NCBI RefSeq assembly: GCF_002736105.1
Contig: NZ_CP024123.1
Location: 2,658,001-2,722,000, forward strand
Source: Solibacillus sp. R5-41
Lineage (GTDB): Bacteria; Bacillota; Bacilli; Bacillales_A; Planococcaceae
Reading direction: 5' to 3'
DNA: 64,000 nt
Below the pieces are notes generated by a model. It searched no databases. It saw only the letters and a program-made list of their open reading frames with translations, and was not told where the DNA came from. Position 1 is the stretch's first letter. Every line of letters begins with the position of its first letter. Below, piece after piece: positions 50,764 to 62,174 of this stretch. The position numbers and the translations under genes are program-made.

Positions 50764-51582
50764 TTATTTTAATTGCGCATGTGCTTCTTTTACAACGGAA
50801 TCGAAATTTGTAAAGGCTGCCACTTCTTCACCTTCATGTGGGTTGTATAAATGGAATAAAAATTCGATATTCCCTTCACCACCTGTAATCGGCGAAAATG
50901 AGGCATCTTTTACGACAAATCCAGTTGCTGTTGCCACTTTCGCAGTTTCTTCTAACACAGCTAAATGAACTTTTGGTTCGCGGACAATGCCTTTTTTGCC
51001 AACATTTTCACGTCCCGCTTCAAATTGCGGCTTGACGAGTGCCATCACATCACCGCCTGGCATTAATACCGTTTTTAATACCGGTAAAATGAGAGCAAGT
51101 GAAATAAACGACACATCAATTGTTGCAAAATGAGGTAAACCCTCTACTAAATCTTCTGGCTTCGTATAACGGAAATTGGTTTTTTCCATAACCGTTACAC
51201 GCTCGTCGGAACGAATTTTCCAAGCGAGCTGATTGGAGCCAACGTCAAGTGCATAGCAATGACGCGCCCCGTTTTGTAAGGCACAATCTGTAAAACCGCC
51301 TGTTGATGAGCCAATATCGAGCATTAATTTGCCGTCCACGGACAAATCGAATATTTCTAAAGCCTTCTCGAGCTTCAGACCTCCACGCGATACATATTTT
51401 AAATCGGACCCTTTTACTTGAAGTGGCATATCGATCGCAATTTTTTCGCCTGCTTTATCGATGCGAATCTCATTTGAAAAAACTAGACCTGCCATAATGG
51501 AGCGTTTTGCTTTTTCGCGTGTTTCACATAATCCACGTTCAACAAGTAAAATGTCTACACGTTCTTTCGGTTGTTTCGTCAT
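50764..51582 (-). CDS. tlyA: TlyA-family rRNA (cytidine-2'-O) methyltransferase
   Basis: A 272-residue protein with an N-terminal S4 RNA-binding domain (VDILLVERGLCETREKAKRS) and a Rossmann FtsJ-type methyltransferase domain with the SAM motif LMLDIGSSTGGFTDCALQNG and later VSFISLALILPVLK and KPQFEAGRENVGKKG (the catalytic Lys-Asp-Lys-type residues). It should 2'-O-methylate ribosomal RNA; it corresponds to B. subtilis YqxC. It lies 6 nt after dxs. AAAGTATG at the start has only a weak ribosome site, so translation may be coupled to dxs. Confidence 0.93.
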   Translation of the reverse strand: MTKQPKERVDILLVERGLCETREKAKRSIMAGLVFSNEIRIDKAGEKIAIDMPLQVKGSDLKYVSRGGLKLEKALEIFDLSVDGKLMLDIGSSTGGFTDCALQNGARHCYALDVGSNQLAWKIRSDERVTVMEKTNFRYTKPEDLVEGLPHFATIDVSFISLALILPVLKTVLMPGGDVMALVKPQFEAGRENVGKKGIVREPKVHLAVLEETAKVATATGFVVKDASFSPITGGEGNIEFLFHLYNPHEGEEVAAFTNFDSVVKEAHAQLK

Positions 51583-51588
51583 ACTTTA

Positions 51589-53484
51589 TTAAACCCTACC
51601 TGACTGTTTTTTTGGGACAAGTTGCTCTATGCGTCTTACTGCTTCTTCCGCTGTCACATTAATTTCAGCAAGTAATTGGTCCACATCGCCATGCTCGATA
51701 AATTCATCTGGAATACCCATTCGTTCAATGGCTAATGTTCGGTACTGGTGATCGCTTGCAAATTCAAGAACCGCGCTACCAAATCCGCCTTGTAACATGG
51801 ATTCTTCAATCGTTAAAATCGGTAATCCGGCTTTCATGATTTCATGTAGCATCTTTACATCCATTGGTTTTATGAAGCGGGCATTAACCACTCGAACCTT
51901 TGTGCCTTGCTGCGCTAACACCTCTGCTGCTTCCAATGCCATTGGAATCGTCGTACCGAATGTTAAAATGACCGCATCATTACCTTCTCGTAACACTTCC
52001 CACGAACCGATTGGCAATGCTTTCATTTCCGCATCCATTTCGACACCGTAGCCATTACCGCGTGGATAGCGTAACGCAATTGGACCGTCATTATATTCAA
52101 GTGCTGTTTTGACCATATGCTGGCCTTCATTTTCATCTTTTGGCATCATTAATACGATATTTGGAATATGACGTAAAAACGAAATGTCAAATACGCCTTG
52201 ATGCGTTTCTCCATCCGCACCAACTAAACCTGCACGATCAATACCAATAAATACATTTAATTTCGGTCGTGCAATATCATGTAACACTTGGTCATACGCA
52301 CGCTGTAAGAAAGTTGAATAAATCGCTAAAAACGGTTTCATTTGTTGTGTAGCAAGTCCAGCCGCCATTGTTGTCGCATGCTGTTCGGCAATCCCGACAT
52401 CAAAGAAACGTTTTGGATAATCCTTTTGAATACCTTCTAGCTTCGAACCTACTGGCATAGCAGGTGTAATCGTCACAATACGCTTATCTTCAGCCATACA
52501 TTTTCGAACAGATTCTGCCACTAAACTACTCCATGCAGGACCCTTTGTAGCCGACTTCACAAACGCACCCGTCTCGATTTTATATGGACCTGTACCGTGC
52601 CAAGTGCCGACTGTATCTTCCTCTGCTGGTTTATAGCCCTTGCCTTTCTTCGTAAGGACATGCACTAAAACCGGACCTTTTACTTTTTTCGCGTACTCTA
52701 ATGTTTTTTCAAGTGCCTCAAAATCATGACCATCAATTGGTCCTAAATATTTAAAGCCCATTTCTTCAAAAAATACACCCGACACGACTAAATATTTTAA
52801 GCTATCTTTTACACGTTCCGCCGTAGAAGCAAGCTTGTCTCCAACGACAGGAATCTTTTGTATTAATGACTCTAAATCCTCTTTAGCACGCGAATATTCC
52901 TTTGCTGTACGCAAACGGCCTAACACGTCATGCAAAGCCCCAACATTTGGCGCAATCGACATTTCATTGTCATTTAAAATGGCTACCATATGCGTCTTTT
53001 CATGCCCAATATGATTGAGTGCCTCGAGTGCCATACCGCCCGTTAAGGCACCGTCTCCAATGATTGGCACAACAAAATTTTTATCTCCTTTAATATCACG
53101 CGCGGCTGCCATACCCATAGCAGCTGATAATGAAGTCGAGCTATGCCCTGTCTCCCACATATCATGGTCGCTCTCAATTAACTTTGGGAATCCGCAAAGC
53201 CCTTTAAATTGGCGTAAAGTATCAAATTGATCTGCACGACCTGTTAATATTTTGTGCACATACGCTTGATGTCCTACATCCCATAAAAATTTATCCTTTG
53301 GACTGTTAAAAGCTTTATGCAACGCTATCGTTAATTCTACAACACCAAGATTCGGTCCTATATGACCACCTGTTGCTGAGCATTTTTCGATTAAAAAAGC
53401 ACGGATATCTTTAGCGAGTGCTTCTAATTGCTTTTTATTCAAGTCTTTTAAAAAGGATGGACTAGAAATTTTCGTTAAATCCAT
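51589..53484 (-). CDS. dxs: 1-Deoxy-D-xylulose-5-phosphate synthase
   Basis: A 631-residue thiamine-dependent enzyme started at [14 protein letters not shown] (GAAGG upstream); 25 more codons are open without support. The first domain has [20 protein letters not shown], the thiamine motif [20 protein letters not shown] and [12 protein letters not shown]. The transketolase domain has [20 protein letters not shown] and the active-site [15 protein letters not shown], with the C-terminal domain beyond. It makes 1-deoxyxylulose 5-phosphate, the first step of the methylerythritol phosphate isoprenoid pathway. It lies between ispA and tlyA. Confidence 0.97.
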   Translation of the reverse strand: MDLTKISSPSFLKDLNKKQLEALAKDIRAFLIEKCSATGGHIGPNLGVVELTIALHKAFNSPKDKFLWDVGHQAYVHKILTGRADQFDTLRQFKGLCGFPKLIESDHDMWETGHSSTSLSAAMGMAAARDIKGDKNFVVPIIGDGALTGGMALEALNHIGHEKTHMVAILNDNEMSIAPNVGALHDVLGRLRTAKEYSRAKEDLESLIQKIPVVGDKLASTAERVKDSLKYLVVSGVFFEEMGFKYLGPIDGHDFEALEKTLEYAKKVKGPVLVHVLTKKGKGYKPAEEDTVGTWHGTGPYKIETGAFVKSATKGPAWSSLVAESVRKCMAEDKRIVTITPAMPVGSKLEGIQKDYPKRFFDVGIAEQHATTMAAGLATQQMKPFLAIYSTFLQRAYDQVLHDIARPKLNVFIGIDRAGLVGADGETHQGVFDISFLRHIPNIVLMMPKDENEGQHMVKTALEYNDGPIALRYPRGNGYGVEMDAEMKALPIGSWEVLREGNDAVILTFGTTIPMALEAAEVLAQQGTKVRVVNARFIKPMDVKMLHEIMKAGLPILTIEESMLQGGFGSAVLEFASDHQYRTLAIERMGIPDEFIEHGDVDQLLAEINVTAEEAVRRIEQLVPKKQSGRV

Positions 53485-53573
53485 CTCATCCACACACCTT
53501 CTCATCAGTTTATTCACCATTGTGATTTTTCTATTATAGCAATGTAAACCGTTTGACAAAAGTTTTACACTCT

Positions 53574-54455
53574 TTAATTTGTACGTTTTACAATATATTG
53601 TGCCAATTGCTCTAATAGGGCTGTATTGGTATCAATCATTTTGAGTGCATTTAGCGCCTGTTCATAATGATTGACCAGTTTTTCCTTCGCGCCTTCTAAT
53701 GTAAGCAATGCCGGATATGTACTTTTATCACTCGCAACATCCTTACCAGCCGTTTTTCCTAATTGCTCAGAAGTTCCTTCAATATCTAGAATATCATCTT
53801 GGATTTGGAATGCTAAGCCAATATGATGTGCGTATTCTACTAATGCGCGGCGTTCTTTTTCTGGTGCATTTGCTAATACCGCACCAGATTCGATACTGAA
53901 ACGTAATAAAGCTCCCGTTTTATTGACATGAACAGTTTCAAGTTCTTGTAAATTTAATAAACGCTGCTCGCCGTCCATATCTAATATTTGTCCGCCTACC
54001 ATTCCTTCCGCACCAGCAGCAGCACTTAATAACTCAACAAGTTCAATGCGCTTGTCAGCAGCAATATCGAGTCGCGCCAATACACCAAATGCTAACGTGT
54101 TTAAAGCGTCACCTGCTAATGTTGCTAATGCTTCGCCATAAACAACATGGTTTGTCGGCTTGCCACGGCGTAATTCATCATCGTCCATACAAGGTAAATC
54201 ATCGTGAATTAATGAATACGTATGAATCATTTCAACTGCCGAACCAACAATAAGGCTAGGCGCTAATGGCTGTTCATACATTTCACATACCGCCGCTACA
54301 AATAATGGACGGATGCGTTTGCCACCTGCTTTTAAAGAGTATAGCATCGATTCTTTTAAATGCTTGGGCGCTTGAATGCCTTCAACTAATTGGTACATTT
54401 CCTTTTCAATTGCGGGAATATTTAATTCAATAAATTGCTGCAATGCGTTATCCAT
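53574..54455 (-). CDS. ispA: Geranyl/farnesyl diphosphate synthase
   Basis: A 293-residue prenyl synthase. It has the first Asp-rich motif [20 protein letters not shown] (DDxxxxD form, as in farnesyl synthases), [12 protein letters not shown] for the allylic substrate, and the second Asp-rich motif [12 protein letters not shown]. It condenses isopentenyl diphosphate with dimethylallyl and geranyl diphosphate. It lies 3 nt after xseB and upstream of dxs, so two isoprenoid genes are co-expressed with the exonuclease VII genes, the usual Bacillus arrangement. Confidence 0.96.
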   Translation of the reverse strand: MDNALQQFIELNIPAIEKEMYQLVEGIQAPKHLKESMLYSLKAGGKRIRPLFVAAVCEMYEQPLAPSLIVGSAVEMIHTYSLIHDDLPCMDDDELRRGKPTNHVVYGEALATLAGDALNTLAFGVLARLDIAADKRIELVELLSAAAGAEGMVGGQILDMDGEQRLLNLQELETVHVNKTGALLRFSIESGAVLANAPEKERRALVEYAHHIGLAFQIQDDILDIEGTSEQLGKTAGKDVASDKSTYPALLTLEGAKEKLVNHYEQALNALKMIDTNTALLEQLAQYIVKRTN

Positions 54456-54458
54456 AAA

Positions 54459-54689
54459 TTAATCTTCTCCATTTCCTTGGTCGAAAGGCTGTTTTTCACC
54501 ATTTTCGCCAACGATTGAAATTAATTGCTGCTCTGCACTTTGAAGTGTATCATGACAAAGTTTCGATAGCTCCATTCCATTTTTATAAAGATCGATTGCT
54601 TCCTCTAACGGTACATCACCTTGCTCTAGCTTACGAACAACTTCTTCTAGCTCGGCCATTGCAGTCGCAAAATTTGGCTTTGTCATCAT
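54459..54689 (-). CDS. xseB: Exodeoxyribonuclease VII small subunit
   Basis: A 76-residue helical protein with the family pattern FATAMAELEEVVRKLEQGDV followed by PLEEAIDLYKNGMELSKLCH. It forms the multi-copy small subunit that wraps the XseA coiled coil in exonuclease VII, a single-strand DNA exonuclease. Its start overlaps the xseA stop by 4 nt (ATGA), so the two are translationally coupled. The Asn-Gly-Glu-rich tail is variable in the family. Confidence 0.95.
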   Translation of the reverse strand: MMTKPNFATAMAELEEVVRKLEQGDVPLEEAIDLYKNGMELSKLCHDTLQSAEQQLISIVGENGEKQPFDQGNGED

Positions 54690-56041
54690 TTTCCCCCCTC
54701 TTTTTGTACGTGCGTTTCCAGTATTTTGGCTTGTGCATAACCATCTTGAAAAGTAATGGTCACTACATCATTTTTCGCTAAGTCCTGAGTTGATTTTACT
54801 ACGGTTTCATCCTTATACGCTATACTAAACCCTTTATTCATAATGGCTAATGGATTTAATGCTTCTAACATGCGTAAATGGTTGGCAAATTCGACTTTAT
54901 TTTGCGCCAGCTTCTGCTGCATGGCACGATTTAGCTGATCTGTGCGATGCGCTAGTTGCTGCTTGGACGCGGTCAATTGATGATGAGGTGAATACTGTTT
55001 TAATTGGCTGCTCATTTGTTGCAAAGCCGATTTTTGTTTGAATACATACATGTTTATTGCATTTTCTAATTGATGGTCCATTTGGGCAAGTTGTTCTGTA
55101 AAAGGACGATATAATCGTTCTGGGGTTGCCAATGGATAAGAATTTTGTAATTTTGTTAACCGATTTCGTTCAAATGTTAAGCGTGATGTCATCATTTGAT
55201 GGAGCATCGATTTTTTCGCCAATATGTTTTGGAAGAGCTCTTGCTGATTCGGCACCGCTAACTCTGCTGCCGCAGTTGGTGTTGGTGCACGTAAATCGGC
55301 TACAAAATCGGCAATCGTCGTATCCGTTTCATGTCCGACTGCACTAATGATTGGAATGCGGCTTTCAAAAATAGCACGCGCCACCATCTCTTCATTGAAT
55401 GCCCATAAATCTTCAATCGAACCACCACCTCGCCCGACAATTAGGACGTCACAAAGTGCATGACGATTGGCCAAATAAATATTTTCGGTAATATTCGGTG
55501 CCGCCCCTGCCCCTTGTACAAGTGTCGGGTAAATGATAATTTCCACCTGAGGGAAACGGCGATTAATGGTCGTACAAATATCTCGAATGGCTGCCCCAGT
55601 GGTCGCAGTTAGTACACCGATTGTTTTTGGATACTGCGGAATTGGCTGTTTAAAATTTGCGTTAAACAGTCCCTCTTTTTGCAGCTGTTCTTTTAATTGA
55701 TTAAAGGCGACAAATAGGCCGCCGATGCCGTCTGGTTCCATCGTTTGGGCATACAATTGATAGACCCCGCTAGATTCGTACACATTGACATCTCCACGTA
55801 TGAAAACTTTCATTCCTTCTTCAGGCTTAAATGAAAGTTTCGATGCTTGAGTGCGAAACATTGTCGCGTTAATGCGTGAGCCATCATCTTTTAATGTAAA
55901 GTAAATATGTCCCGAACTATGAATTTTCACATTCGAGAGCTCCCCCATTACATAAACATCACGTAAATGTGGATCGGCATCAAATTTGCGTTTGATATAT
56001 TTCGTTAATGCTTTAACGGTTAAATAAGAAGACGATGACAT
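54686..56041 (-). CDS. xseA: Exodeoxyribonuclease VII large subunit
   Basis: A 451-residue subunit. The N-terminal OB fold has LRDVYVMGELSNVKIHSSGH with YFTLKDDGSRINATMF. The catalytic domain has TGAAIRDICTTINRRFP, the conserved VGRGGGSIEDLWAFNEEMVA and SAVGHETDTTIADFVADLRA, then a long coiled coil (300-400) to which XseB binds. It degrades single-stranded DNA from both ends in repair. It starts the xseA-xseB-ispA-dxs-tlyA operon, 157 nt after folD, with the folD terminator between them. Confidence 0.96.
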   Translation of the reverse strand: MSSSSYLTVKALTKYIKRKFDADPHLRDVYVMGELSNVKIHSSGHIYFTLKDDGSRINATMFRTQASKLSFKPEEGMKVFIRGDVNVYESSGVYQLYAQTMEPDGIGGLFVAFNQLKEQLQKEGLFNANFKQPIPQYPKTIGVLTATTGAAIRDICTTINRRFPQVEIIIYPTLVQGAGAAPNITENIYLANRHALCDVLIVGRGGGSIEDLWAFNEEMVARAIFESRIPIISAVGHETDTTIADFVADLRAPTPTAAAELAVPNQQELFQNILAKKSMLHQMMTSRLTFERNRLTKLQNSYPLATPERLYRPFTEQLAQMDHQLENAINMYVFKQKSALQQMSSQLKQYSPHHQLTASKQQLAHRTDQLNRAMQQKLAQNKVEFANHLRMLEALNPLAIMNKGFSIAYKDETVVKSTQDLAKNDVVTITFQDGYAQAKILETHVQKEGGK

Positions 56042-56139
56042 TGACGTTTTGCTCCTTTTTGGTGGATTGAATTTGTACTTTTGGATTTTTATTACTATGT
56101 AGTAGTAGCGTTAAAGCTTAAGTTCGTAAATTTATCCAA

Positions 56140-56172
56140 AAAGAAAAGCTGTTTCTCCTCAGAAAAACAGCT
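56140..56172 (-). terminator. Terminator of folD
   Basis: AGCTGTTT and AAACAGCT pair around TTCTGAGGAG on the minus strand and are followed by TTTCTTTTT. Confidence 0.8.
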
Positions 56173-56198
56173 TCTGTATTTCTACATTTTATCTTTTT

Positions 56199-57062
56199 TT
56201 ACATTGTTTGTCGCGCAATAACTTTTTCTGCGGATTGAACGGTATTAGCTAAAAGCATTGTAATCGTCATTGGACCTACTCCACCTGGTACTGGTGTAAT
56301 ATGAGAGGCAATGCCATCTACATCTGCAAAGTTTACGTCGCCGCATAATTTATTATTTTCGTCACGGTTAATACCTACATCAATTACGACTGCTCCTTCT
56401 TTTACATGCTCCTTCGTAATAAAGTTAGCACGTCCTACAGCGGCAATAATAATATCCGCTTGCTTCGTGAATGAAGGTAAGTCTGGAGTTTTTGAGTGTG
56501 TGTATGTCACCGTTGCATCATTCTGTAATAAAAGTTGCCCCATTGGTTTGCCTACAATATGGCTACGGCCAACGATAACCGCATGTTTCCCAGCCACTTC
56601 AATGCCCGAGTACTCAAGTAATTTCATCACTCCATAAGGGGTACATGGTAAATACGTATCTTGACCTAACATCATTTTACCCACACTTACTGGTGAAAAC
56701 CCATCCACATCTTTTTCAGGTGAAATTGTTGCAATCACTTCATCTTCATCTATATGTTTCGGTAATGGAAGCTGTACAAGAATACCATGAATATCTTGGC
56801 GCTCATTTAATGTACGGATTTGATCTAGTAAATTCTCTTCAGTCGTATCTTCCGGAAGTTTGATTAATTCCGAATACATTCCGATTTGTTCACACGATTT
56901 TTGCTTGTTCGTAACATACGTTTTTGAAGCAGGATTTTCCCCTACTAAAATAACCGCTAAACCAGGTGTTAAACCTTGTTTTTTAAGCGCTTCTACGCGA
57001 ATTGCTACTTCCTCGCGAATTTCTTGACCGATTTCTTTCCCATTAATTATTGCACTTGACAT
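56199..57062 (-). CDS. folD: Methylenetetrahydrofolate dehydrogenase/cyclohydrolase
   Basis: A 287-residue bifunctional folate enzyme. The active-site Lys region is VILVGENPASKTYVTNKQKS, the substrate loop GILVQLPLPKHID, the NADP-binding AVIVGRSHIVGKPMGQLLLQ and the terminal signature ITPVPGGVGPMTITMLLANT. It interconverts 5,10-methylene- and 10-formyl-tetrahydrofolate. In B. subtilis folD follows nusB directly; here a family I structured repeat and about 350 nt lie between them. A good GGAAGGAGT site precedes the ATG. Confidence 0.97.
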   Translation of the reverse strand: MSSAIINGKEIGQEIREEVAIRVEALKKQGLTPGLAVILVGENPASKTYVTNKQKSCEQIGMYSELIKLPEDTTEENLLDQIRTLNERQDIHGILVQLPLPKHIDEDEVIATISPEKDVDGFSPVSVGKMMLGQDTYLPCTPYGVMKLLEYSGIEVAGKHAVIVGRSHIVGKPMGQLLLQNDATVTYTHSKTPDLPSFTKQADIIIAAVGRANFITKEHVKEGAVVIDVGINRDENNKLCGDVNFADVDGIASHITPVPGGVGPMTITMLLANTVQSAEKVIARQTM

Positions 57063-57117
57063 GTTGTGACTCCTTCCAGTGATTCCTAAAGTTTATGTAA
57101 GTTCTAGTCTACTTTAA

Positions 57118-57315
57118 ACCAATTTTACCTCGGCGAAATTGCGTCCAGATTTTGAATTTTGCTGAGTACTGCGTCGGGCAGGACTCAGCAAAATAAACTC
57201 CATTCAAAATCTGTGACATCCGCTGGGGCTTATTTTCGTCCCCCCGAAAAAATGCGAACATCACATGCATCTCATCACCTAAAATAGGAGACAGATGTTG
57301 AACGAAATTAAACTA
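57118..57315. repeat. Structured repeat family I, full copy
   Basis: Hairpin a pairs CAATTTT with GAAATTG; GCGTCCAG follows. Hairpin b has an outer CAGATTTTGAAT with ATTCAAAATCTG and an inner ATTTTGCTGAGT with ACTCAGCAAAAT. Then GTGACATCCGCTGGGG and a GGGG/CCCC region, ending in CTCATCACC with ATAGGAGACAGATGTTG. The stems share almost no sequence with the copies at 29.8 and 31.4 kb but pair in the same places. It fills most of the 57063-57411 gap. Confidence 0.8.
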
Positions 57316-57411
57316 GCATTTCTTAAAAAAAATCATCTTCGGCTTCTCTATCAAAATGGATTCATCCTCATTGACAAACTAGGAAATTCCCTACTGACTT
57401 GAAGCTTCACT

Positions 57412-57798
57412 TTACTTGGCTGTAAATTTCGAAAGTACACCGTTGACAAACTTGCTTGATTTTTCATCACCAAATGTTTTACTTAGCTCAATAGCCTCGT
57501 TCATCACAACTTTATTTGGTGTTTCAGTCGCATACATTAATTCGTATACCGCTAAACGTAAAACGGTTCTTTCAATTTTCGGTAGACGGCTTAGCGTCCA
57601 GTTCTCTAAGTTTTTTTCTAGCGCAGCATCAATTTCTGTCTTATGCTCAGTTGTACCACGTACCAATTGTTCTAAAAAGGCATTTGATTTTTGTTCTTCT
57701 TCAAGTACATGTCCAATTGCCTCTTCAAATGTAAGTTCTGTGCTGTCCAACTGAAACAATACTTGTAACGCTTTTTGGCGCGCTTCTGTTCGTTTCAT
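57412..57798 (-). CDS. nusB: Transcription antitermination factor NusB
   Basis: A 128-residue all-helical protein with the NusB pattern: RTEARQKALQVLFQLDSTEL, LVRGTTEHKTEIDAALEKNL, WTLSRLPKIERTVLRLAVYE and MNEAIELSKTFGDEKSSKFV with the end NGVLSKF. With NusE it binds boxA RNA during rRNA transcription. In B. subtilis it lies between yqhY and folD; here glpD-glpK separate it from yqhY. AAGGAGAG precedes the ATG. Confidence 0.97.
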   Translation of the reverse strand: MKRTEARQKALQVLFQLDSTELTFEEAIGHVLEEEQKSNAFLEQLVRGTTEHKTEIDAALEKNLENWTLSRLPKIERTVLRLAVYELMYATETPNKVVMNEAIELSKTFGDEKSSKFVNGVLSKFTAK

Positions 57799-57979
57799 GA
57801 TTAAAGCTCTCCTTCATAAGTAGCATTAAGTCCTATGATAGCACATTTTTATTATCATATCACCGTTTCAATTATATTTTAAAAATTATGATGAATTTCG
57901 GGCAATATATGAAAATTTTTGCGTAATTTTTGTGGGTCTTTAGCAAAATATGCGCTTGACTTTATAAAGTGAAATTAGG

Positions 57980-58205
57980 AGCCATTCTGTAGATGTGACT
58001 TTCTAATATAGATTCTAATAATATGTGTGCTACTTTAGGCTGGCTATGCACATGAGCCCCACAGCTTTGTTGCACAAATCAGTACGACTTATGTGTGTGC
58101 TTTGTGCAAGGCCAGTCTTAATGAAAGTTACCGATTCTGTTGCTTCTATAACTTGGGGCGCCACTATCGTGGGAAGCGGCAGATTCTTTCTTTAATTTTC
58201 ATTCA
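57980..58205. repeat. Repeat family II copy 1
   Basis: TTTAGGCTGGCTATGCACAT, GAGCC, CACAGCTTTGTTGCAC, then a pairing block TGTGTGTGCTTTGTGC and GGCCAG that can close on the first GGCTGGC. The end is GTGGGAAGCGGC. It aligns with 62175-62340. It occupies the gap between nusB and glpK (57799-58334); no gene is seen there. Confidence 0.5.
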
Positions 58206-58334
58206 GATAGGTAACGGCATTCTAATTTATTTGCTTTCTACATTTAGTATCCCTCTACAGTGAGAGGCGACATTTTCTTTTGAATTTGCATTTTGGATCG
58301 TTACCAATTCCAATGGCTTGCCATGTTACCAAAG

Positions 58335-59849
<1,515 letters not shown>

Positions 59850-61493
59850 TTAATTATTGCTTACGACTTCATCAATGGCTTCCTGTAATTCTTTTCGGTA
59901 ATCGGATTTTTGTAAAGTCGTCCAGTGAAACGATTTCGCCATTTCATCTAGTACCGCTTCTTTCATGTCATTCACTTGATGAATAGTAAAAAGCAATGCA
60001 CCTGTACGACGGATAAAGAAATCAACAGGCTTTGCAATGGCTTCATAGTGCATCGCATAATGTAATTCACCATACGTAACCGCATCCAACGGCGTATCAT
60101 TTTGCTCGGCGAAACGAAAAACTTGCGCGCTATTCGTCCCGTATCTACGTACAATTTTTTCACTTTGCTCAAGTTTTAAACCGATTTGAACACCACTTGT
60201 AATTTGTCGTTCAACATACTGTTCAAAAAATGCCGAACCGCTTAAATCCCCACCAGAAATGGGCAACTTTTTAGTGATGCAGCTTGAATACGTTTGATGA
60301 TATTCAATTGAAAGTTGCTTGCTCACTAGATCCACTATTTTTTCGGCCATCTTTCGGTACCCGGTTAATTTTCCGCCCGCAATCGTAATGAGCCCTTGCT
60401 CGGACTGCCAAACTTCATCTTTCCTTGAAATTTCCGATGGGTTTTCCCCTTTTTCGTGAATTAATGGACGGACACCCGCCCAGCAAGATTCAATTTGTCG
60501 TTCTGTTAATTGTAAATGCGGAAACATAAAATGGATAGCTTGTAATAAATATTTTTTATCATTTGCTGTAATTTTTACTTCTTCAGGTGCGCCGTTATAA
60601 AATGTATCCGTCGTACCTACATATGTTTTTCCGTCACGTGGAATGGCAAAAATCATGCGCCCATCATTTTGCGTATCAAAATAAATCGCTTGCTGCAACG
60701 GGAAATCCTGTTGATCAAACACAACGTGAACACCCTTCGATAATATTAAATGCTTTTCAGTAAGTCCTGCTTCTAATTTTCGTACTTCATCCACCCAAGG
60801 CCCCGATGCATTAATAACTTTTTTCGCTTTAATGACGTACTGTTCTTTTGTAAATTGATCTTCCACTGTCACCTTTGTAAACGCTAAATTTTGTGTATCC
60901 ATTTTAATCACTTTCATATAATTGACGGCATATGCCCCATGTTCTACTGCTGCTTTTAGCACTTCGATTGTCAGGCGTGCATCATCTGTCCGATATTCGA
61001 CATACATGCCCGCGCCTACTAAATCCTCTTTTTTTAACAACGGTTCTTGCTGAAGTGCCATGTCCTTCGAAAGCATAAATCGGCGCTCACTCTTTTTGAC
61101 ACCAGCTAAAACATCATACACTTTGAGTCCAAAAGCCGTGGCAAGCGGGCCAAATGAGCCGCCCTTATAAAACGGTAATAACATCCAAATTGGCGTCGTC
61201 ACATGCGGACCATTTGCATAAACAATGGCACGTTCACGACCGAGTTCTGCGACTTCTTTTATTCTCATTTGCTTTAAATAACGCAATCCACCGTGAACTA
61301 ATTTCGTGGAGCGACTTGACGTTCCCGATGCAAAATCCTGCATATCCACTAAACCAACACTCATGCCTCGCGTGACAGCATCTAATGCAATTCCTGCCCC
61401 AGTTATGCCACCGCCAATTATAAAAACATCAAGGGTTTCCTTTTGTAATGTCGCCATCGTTTGTGGTCGTTGCTTGAACGAAAATTCCTTCAT
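59850..61493 (-). CDS. glpD: Aerobic glycerol-3-phosphate dehydrogenase
   Basis: A 547-residue membrane-associated flavoprotein started at MKEFSFKQRPQTMA; GGAGG lies 10 nt upstream, while the TTG three codons earlier is too close to it. FAD binding is at VFIIGGGITGAGIALDAVTR. Further signatures are FASGTSSRSTKLVHGGLRYL, ASGPWVDEVRKLE, DTFYNGAPEEV and the C-terminal helical domain. It oxidises glycerol-3-phosphate to dihydroxyacetone phosphate, passing electrons to menaquinone. It is the first gene of glpD-glpK. A hairpin lies in the gap before it (61548-61585). Confidence 0.97.
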   Translation of the reverse strand: MKEFSFKQRPQTMATLQKETLDVFIIGGGITGAGIALDAVTRGMSVGLVDMQDFASGTSSRSTKLVHGGLRYLKQMRIKEVAELGRERAIVYANGPHVTTPIWMLLPFYKGGSFGPLATAFGLKVYDVLAGVKKSERRFMLSKDMALQQEPLLKKEDLVGAGMYVEYRTDDARLTIEVLKAAVEHGAYAVNYMKVIKMDTQNLAFTKVTVEDQFTKEQYVIKAKKVINASGPWVDEVRKLEAGLTEKHLILSKGVHVVFDQQDFPLQQAIYFDTQNDGRMIFAIPRDGKTYVGTTDTFYNGAPEEVKITANDKKYLLQAIHFMFPHLQLTERQIESCWAGVRPLIHEKGENPSEISRKDEVWQSEQGLITIAGGKLTGYRKMAEKIVDLVSKQLSIEYHQTYSSCITKKLPISGGDLSGSAFFEQYVERQITSGVQIGLKLEQSEKIVRRYGTNSAQVFRFAEQNDTPLDAVTYGELHYAMHYEAIAKPVDFFIRRTGALLFTIHQVNDMKEAVLDEMAKSFHWTTLQKSDYRKELQEAIDEVVSNN

Positions 61494-61547
61494 AGTGAAC
61501 AATCCTCCATTCTACATGTGTGTTCAGCTTTCCCCAGTTTTTTAAAT

Positions 61548-61585
61548 AAAAAAAACCTAGCAATGAAAAATTCTCTGCTAGGTTT
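61548..61585 (-). terminator. Terminator between yqhY and glpD, possible antitermination target
   Basis: On the minus strand AAACCTAGCA pairs with TGCTAGGTTT around a 13-nt loop and is followed by a T-run. I see no clear promoter between it and glpD. It may end yqhY transcription, or act as the GlpP-type conditional terminator known in front of glpD in B. subtilis. Confidence 0.75.
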
Positions 61586-61624
61586 ACATGATGGTATTAT
61601 TTTGACTACTTTAAACGGTGGGAA

Positions 61625-62029
61625 TTATTCAGCTTCTTTAGACGTCTCAAATTGAATGCCTGTTACATGAATATTCACTTCACTTGTTTCGATTGCTGTC
61701 ATATTTAAAATAGCTTGGCGGATAGATGTTTGTACTTCTTTTGCTACTTTTGGGATAGCAAAGCCGTACTTCACTGTACAAAATACGTCAATCACAATAT
61801 GCCCGTCTTCTGACATGGCAGATTTAATTCCTTTTGAATGTACTTTTTTCCCAAAACGTTCAACAACACCCGATGCAAAGTTACCACGTGTAGAAGCAAT
61901 CCCTTCAACTTCTGTCACGGCAATACCTGCGATAACTTCAATTACTTCTGGTGCAAGTTCAATTTTTCCGATTTCATCTTTTCCAATCGGTGTTGGTTGT
62001 ACGAATGATACTGGTTGTTTTTCAGCCAT
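61625..62029 (-). CDS. yqhY: Asp23/Gls24 family protein YqhY
   Basis: A 134-residue Asp23/Gls24 protein. The conserved block EIGKIELAPEVIEVIAGIAV followed by TEVEGIASTRGNF, and then VFCTVKYGFAIPKVAKEVQT and MTAIETSEVNIHVTGIQF, define the family. In B. subtilis it is encoded between accC and nusB and is linked to acetyl-CoA carboxylase regulation. Here the nusB side is displaced by glpD-glpK. A good GAGAGGATG site precedes the ATG. Confidence 0.95.
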   Translation of the reverse strand: MAEKQPVSFVQPTPIGKDEIGKIELAPEVIEVIAGIAVTEVEGIASTRGNFASGVVERFGKKVHSKGIKSAMSEDGHIVIDVFCTVKYGFAIPKVAKEVQTSIRQAILNMTAIETSEVNIHVTGIQFETSKEAE

Positions 62030-62174
62030 ATGTGAAACATCCTCTCTTTATGTAAACTTGCCAATTAAGGCTTTCATATAGGATTTCTAAGCTTATTATA
62101 CTACATTTAGCAAGGTGATGTGTGATTGTAAACACGTTTTTCAAAAATAATTGAATTGCTAAATAAAGTGAAAC

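Noticed and set aside
51589-53559. Longer dxs frame starting at 53559
   Set aside because: The extra 25 codons are not family-like and lack a ribosome site; the ATG at 53484 gives the usual N terminus.
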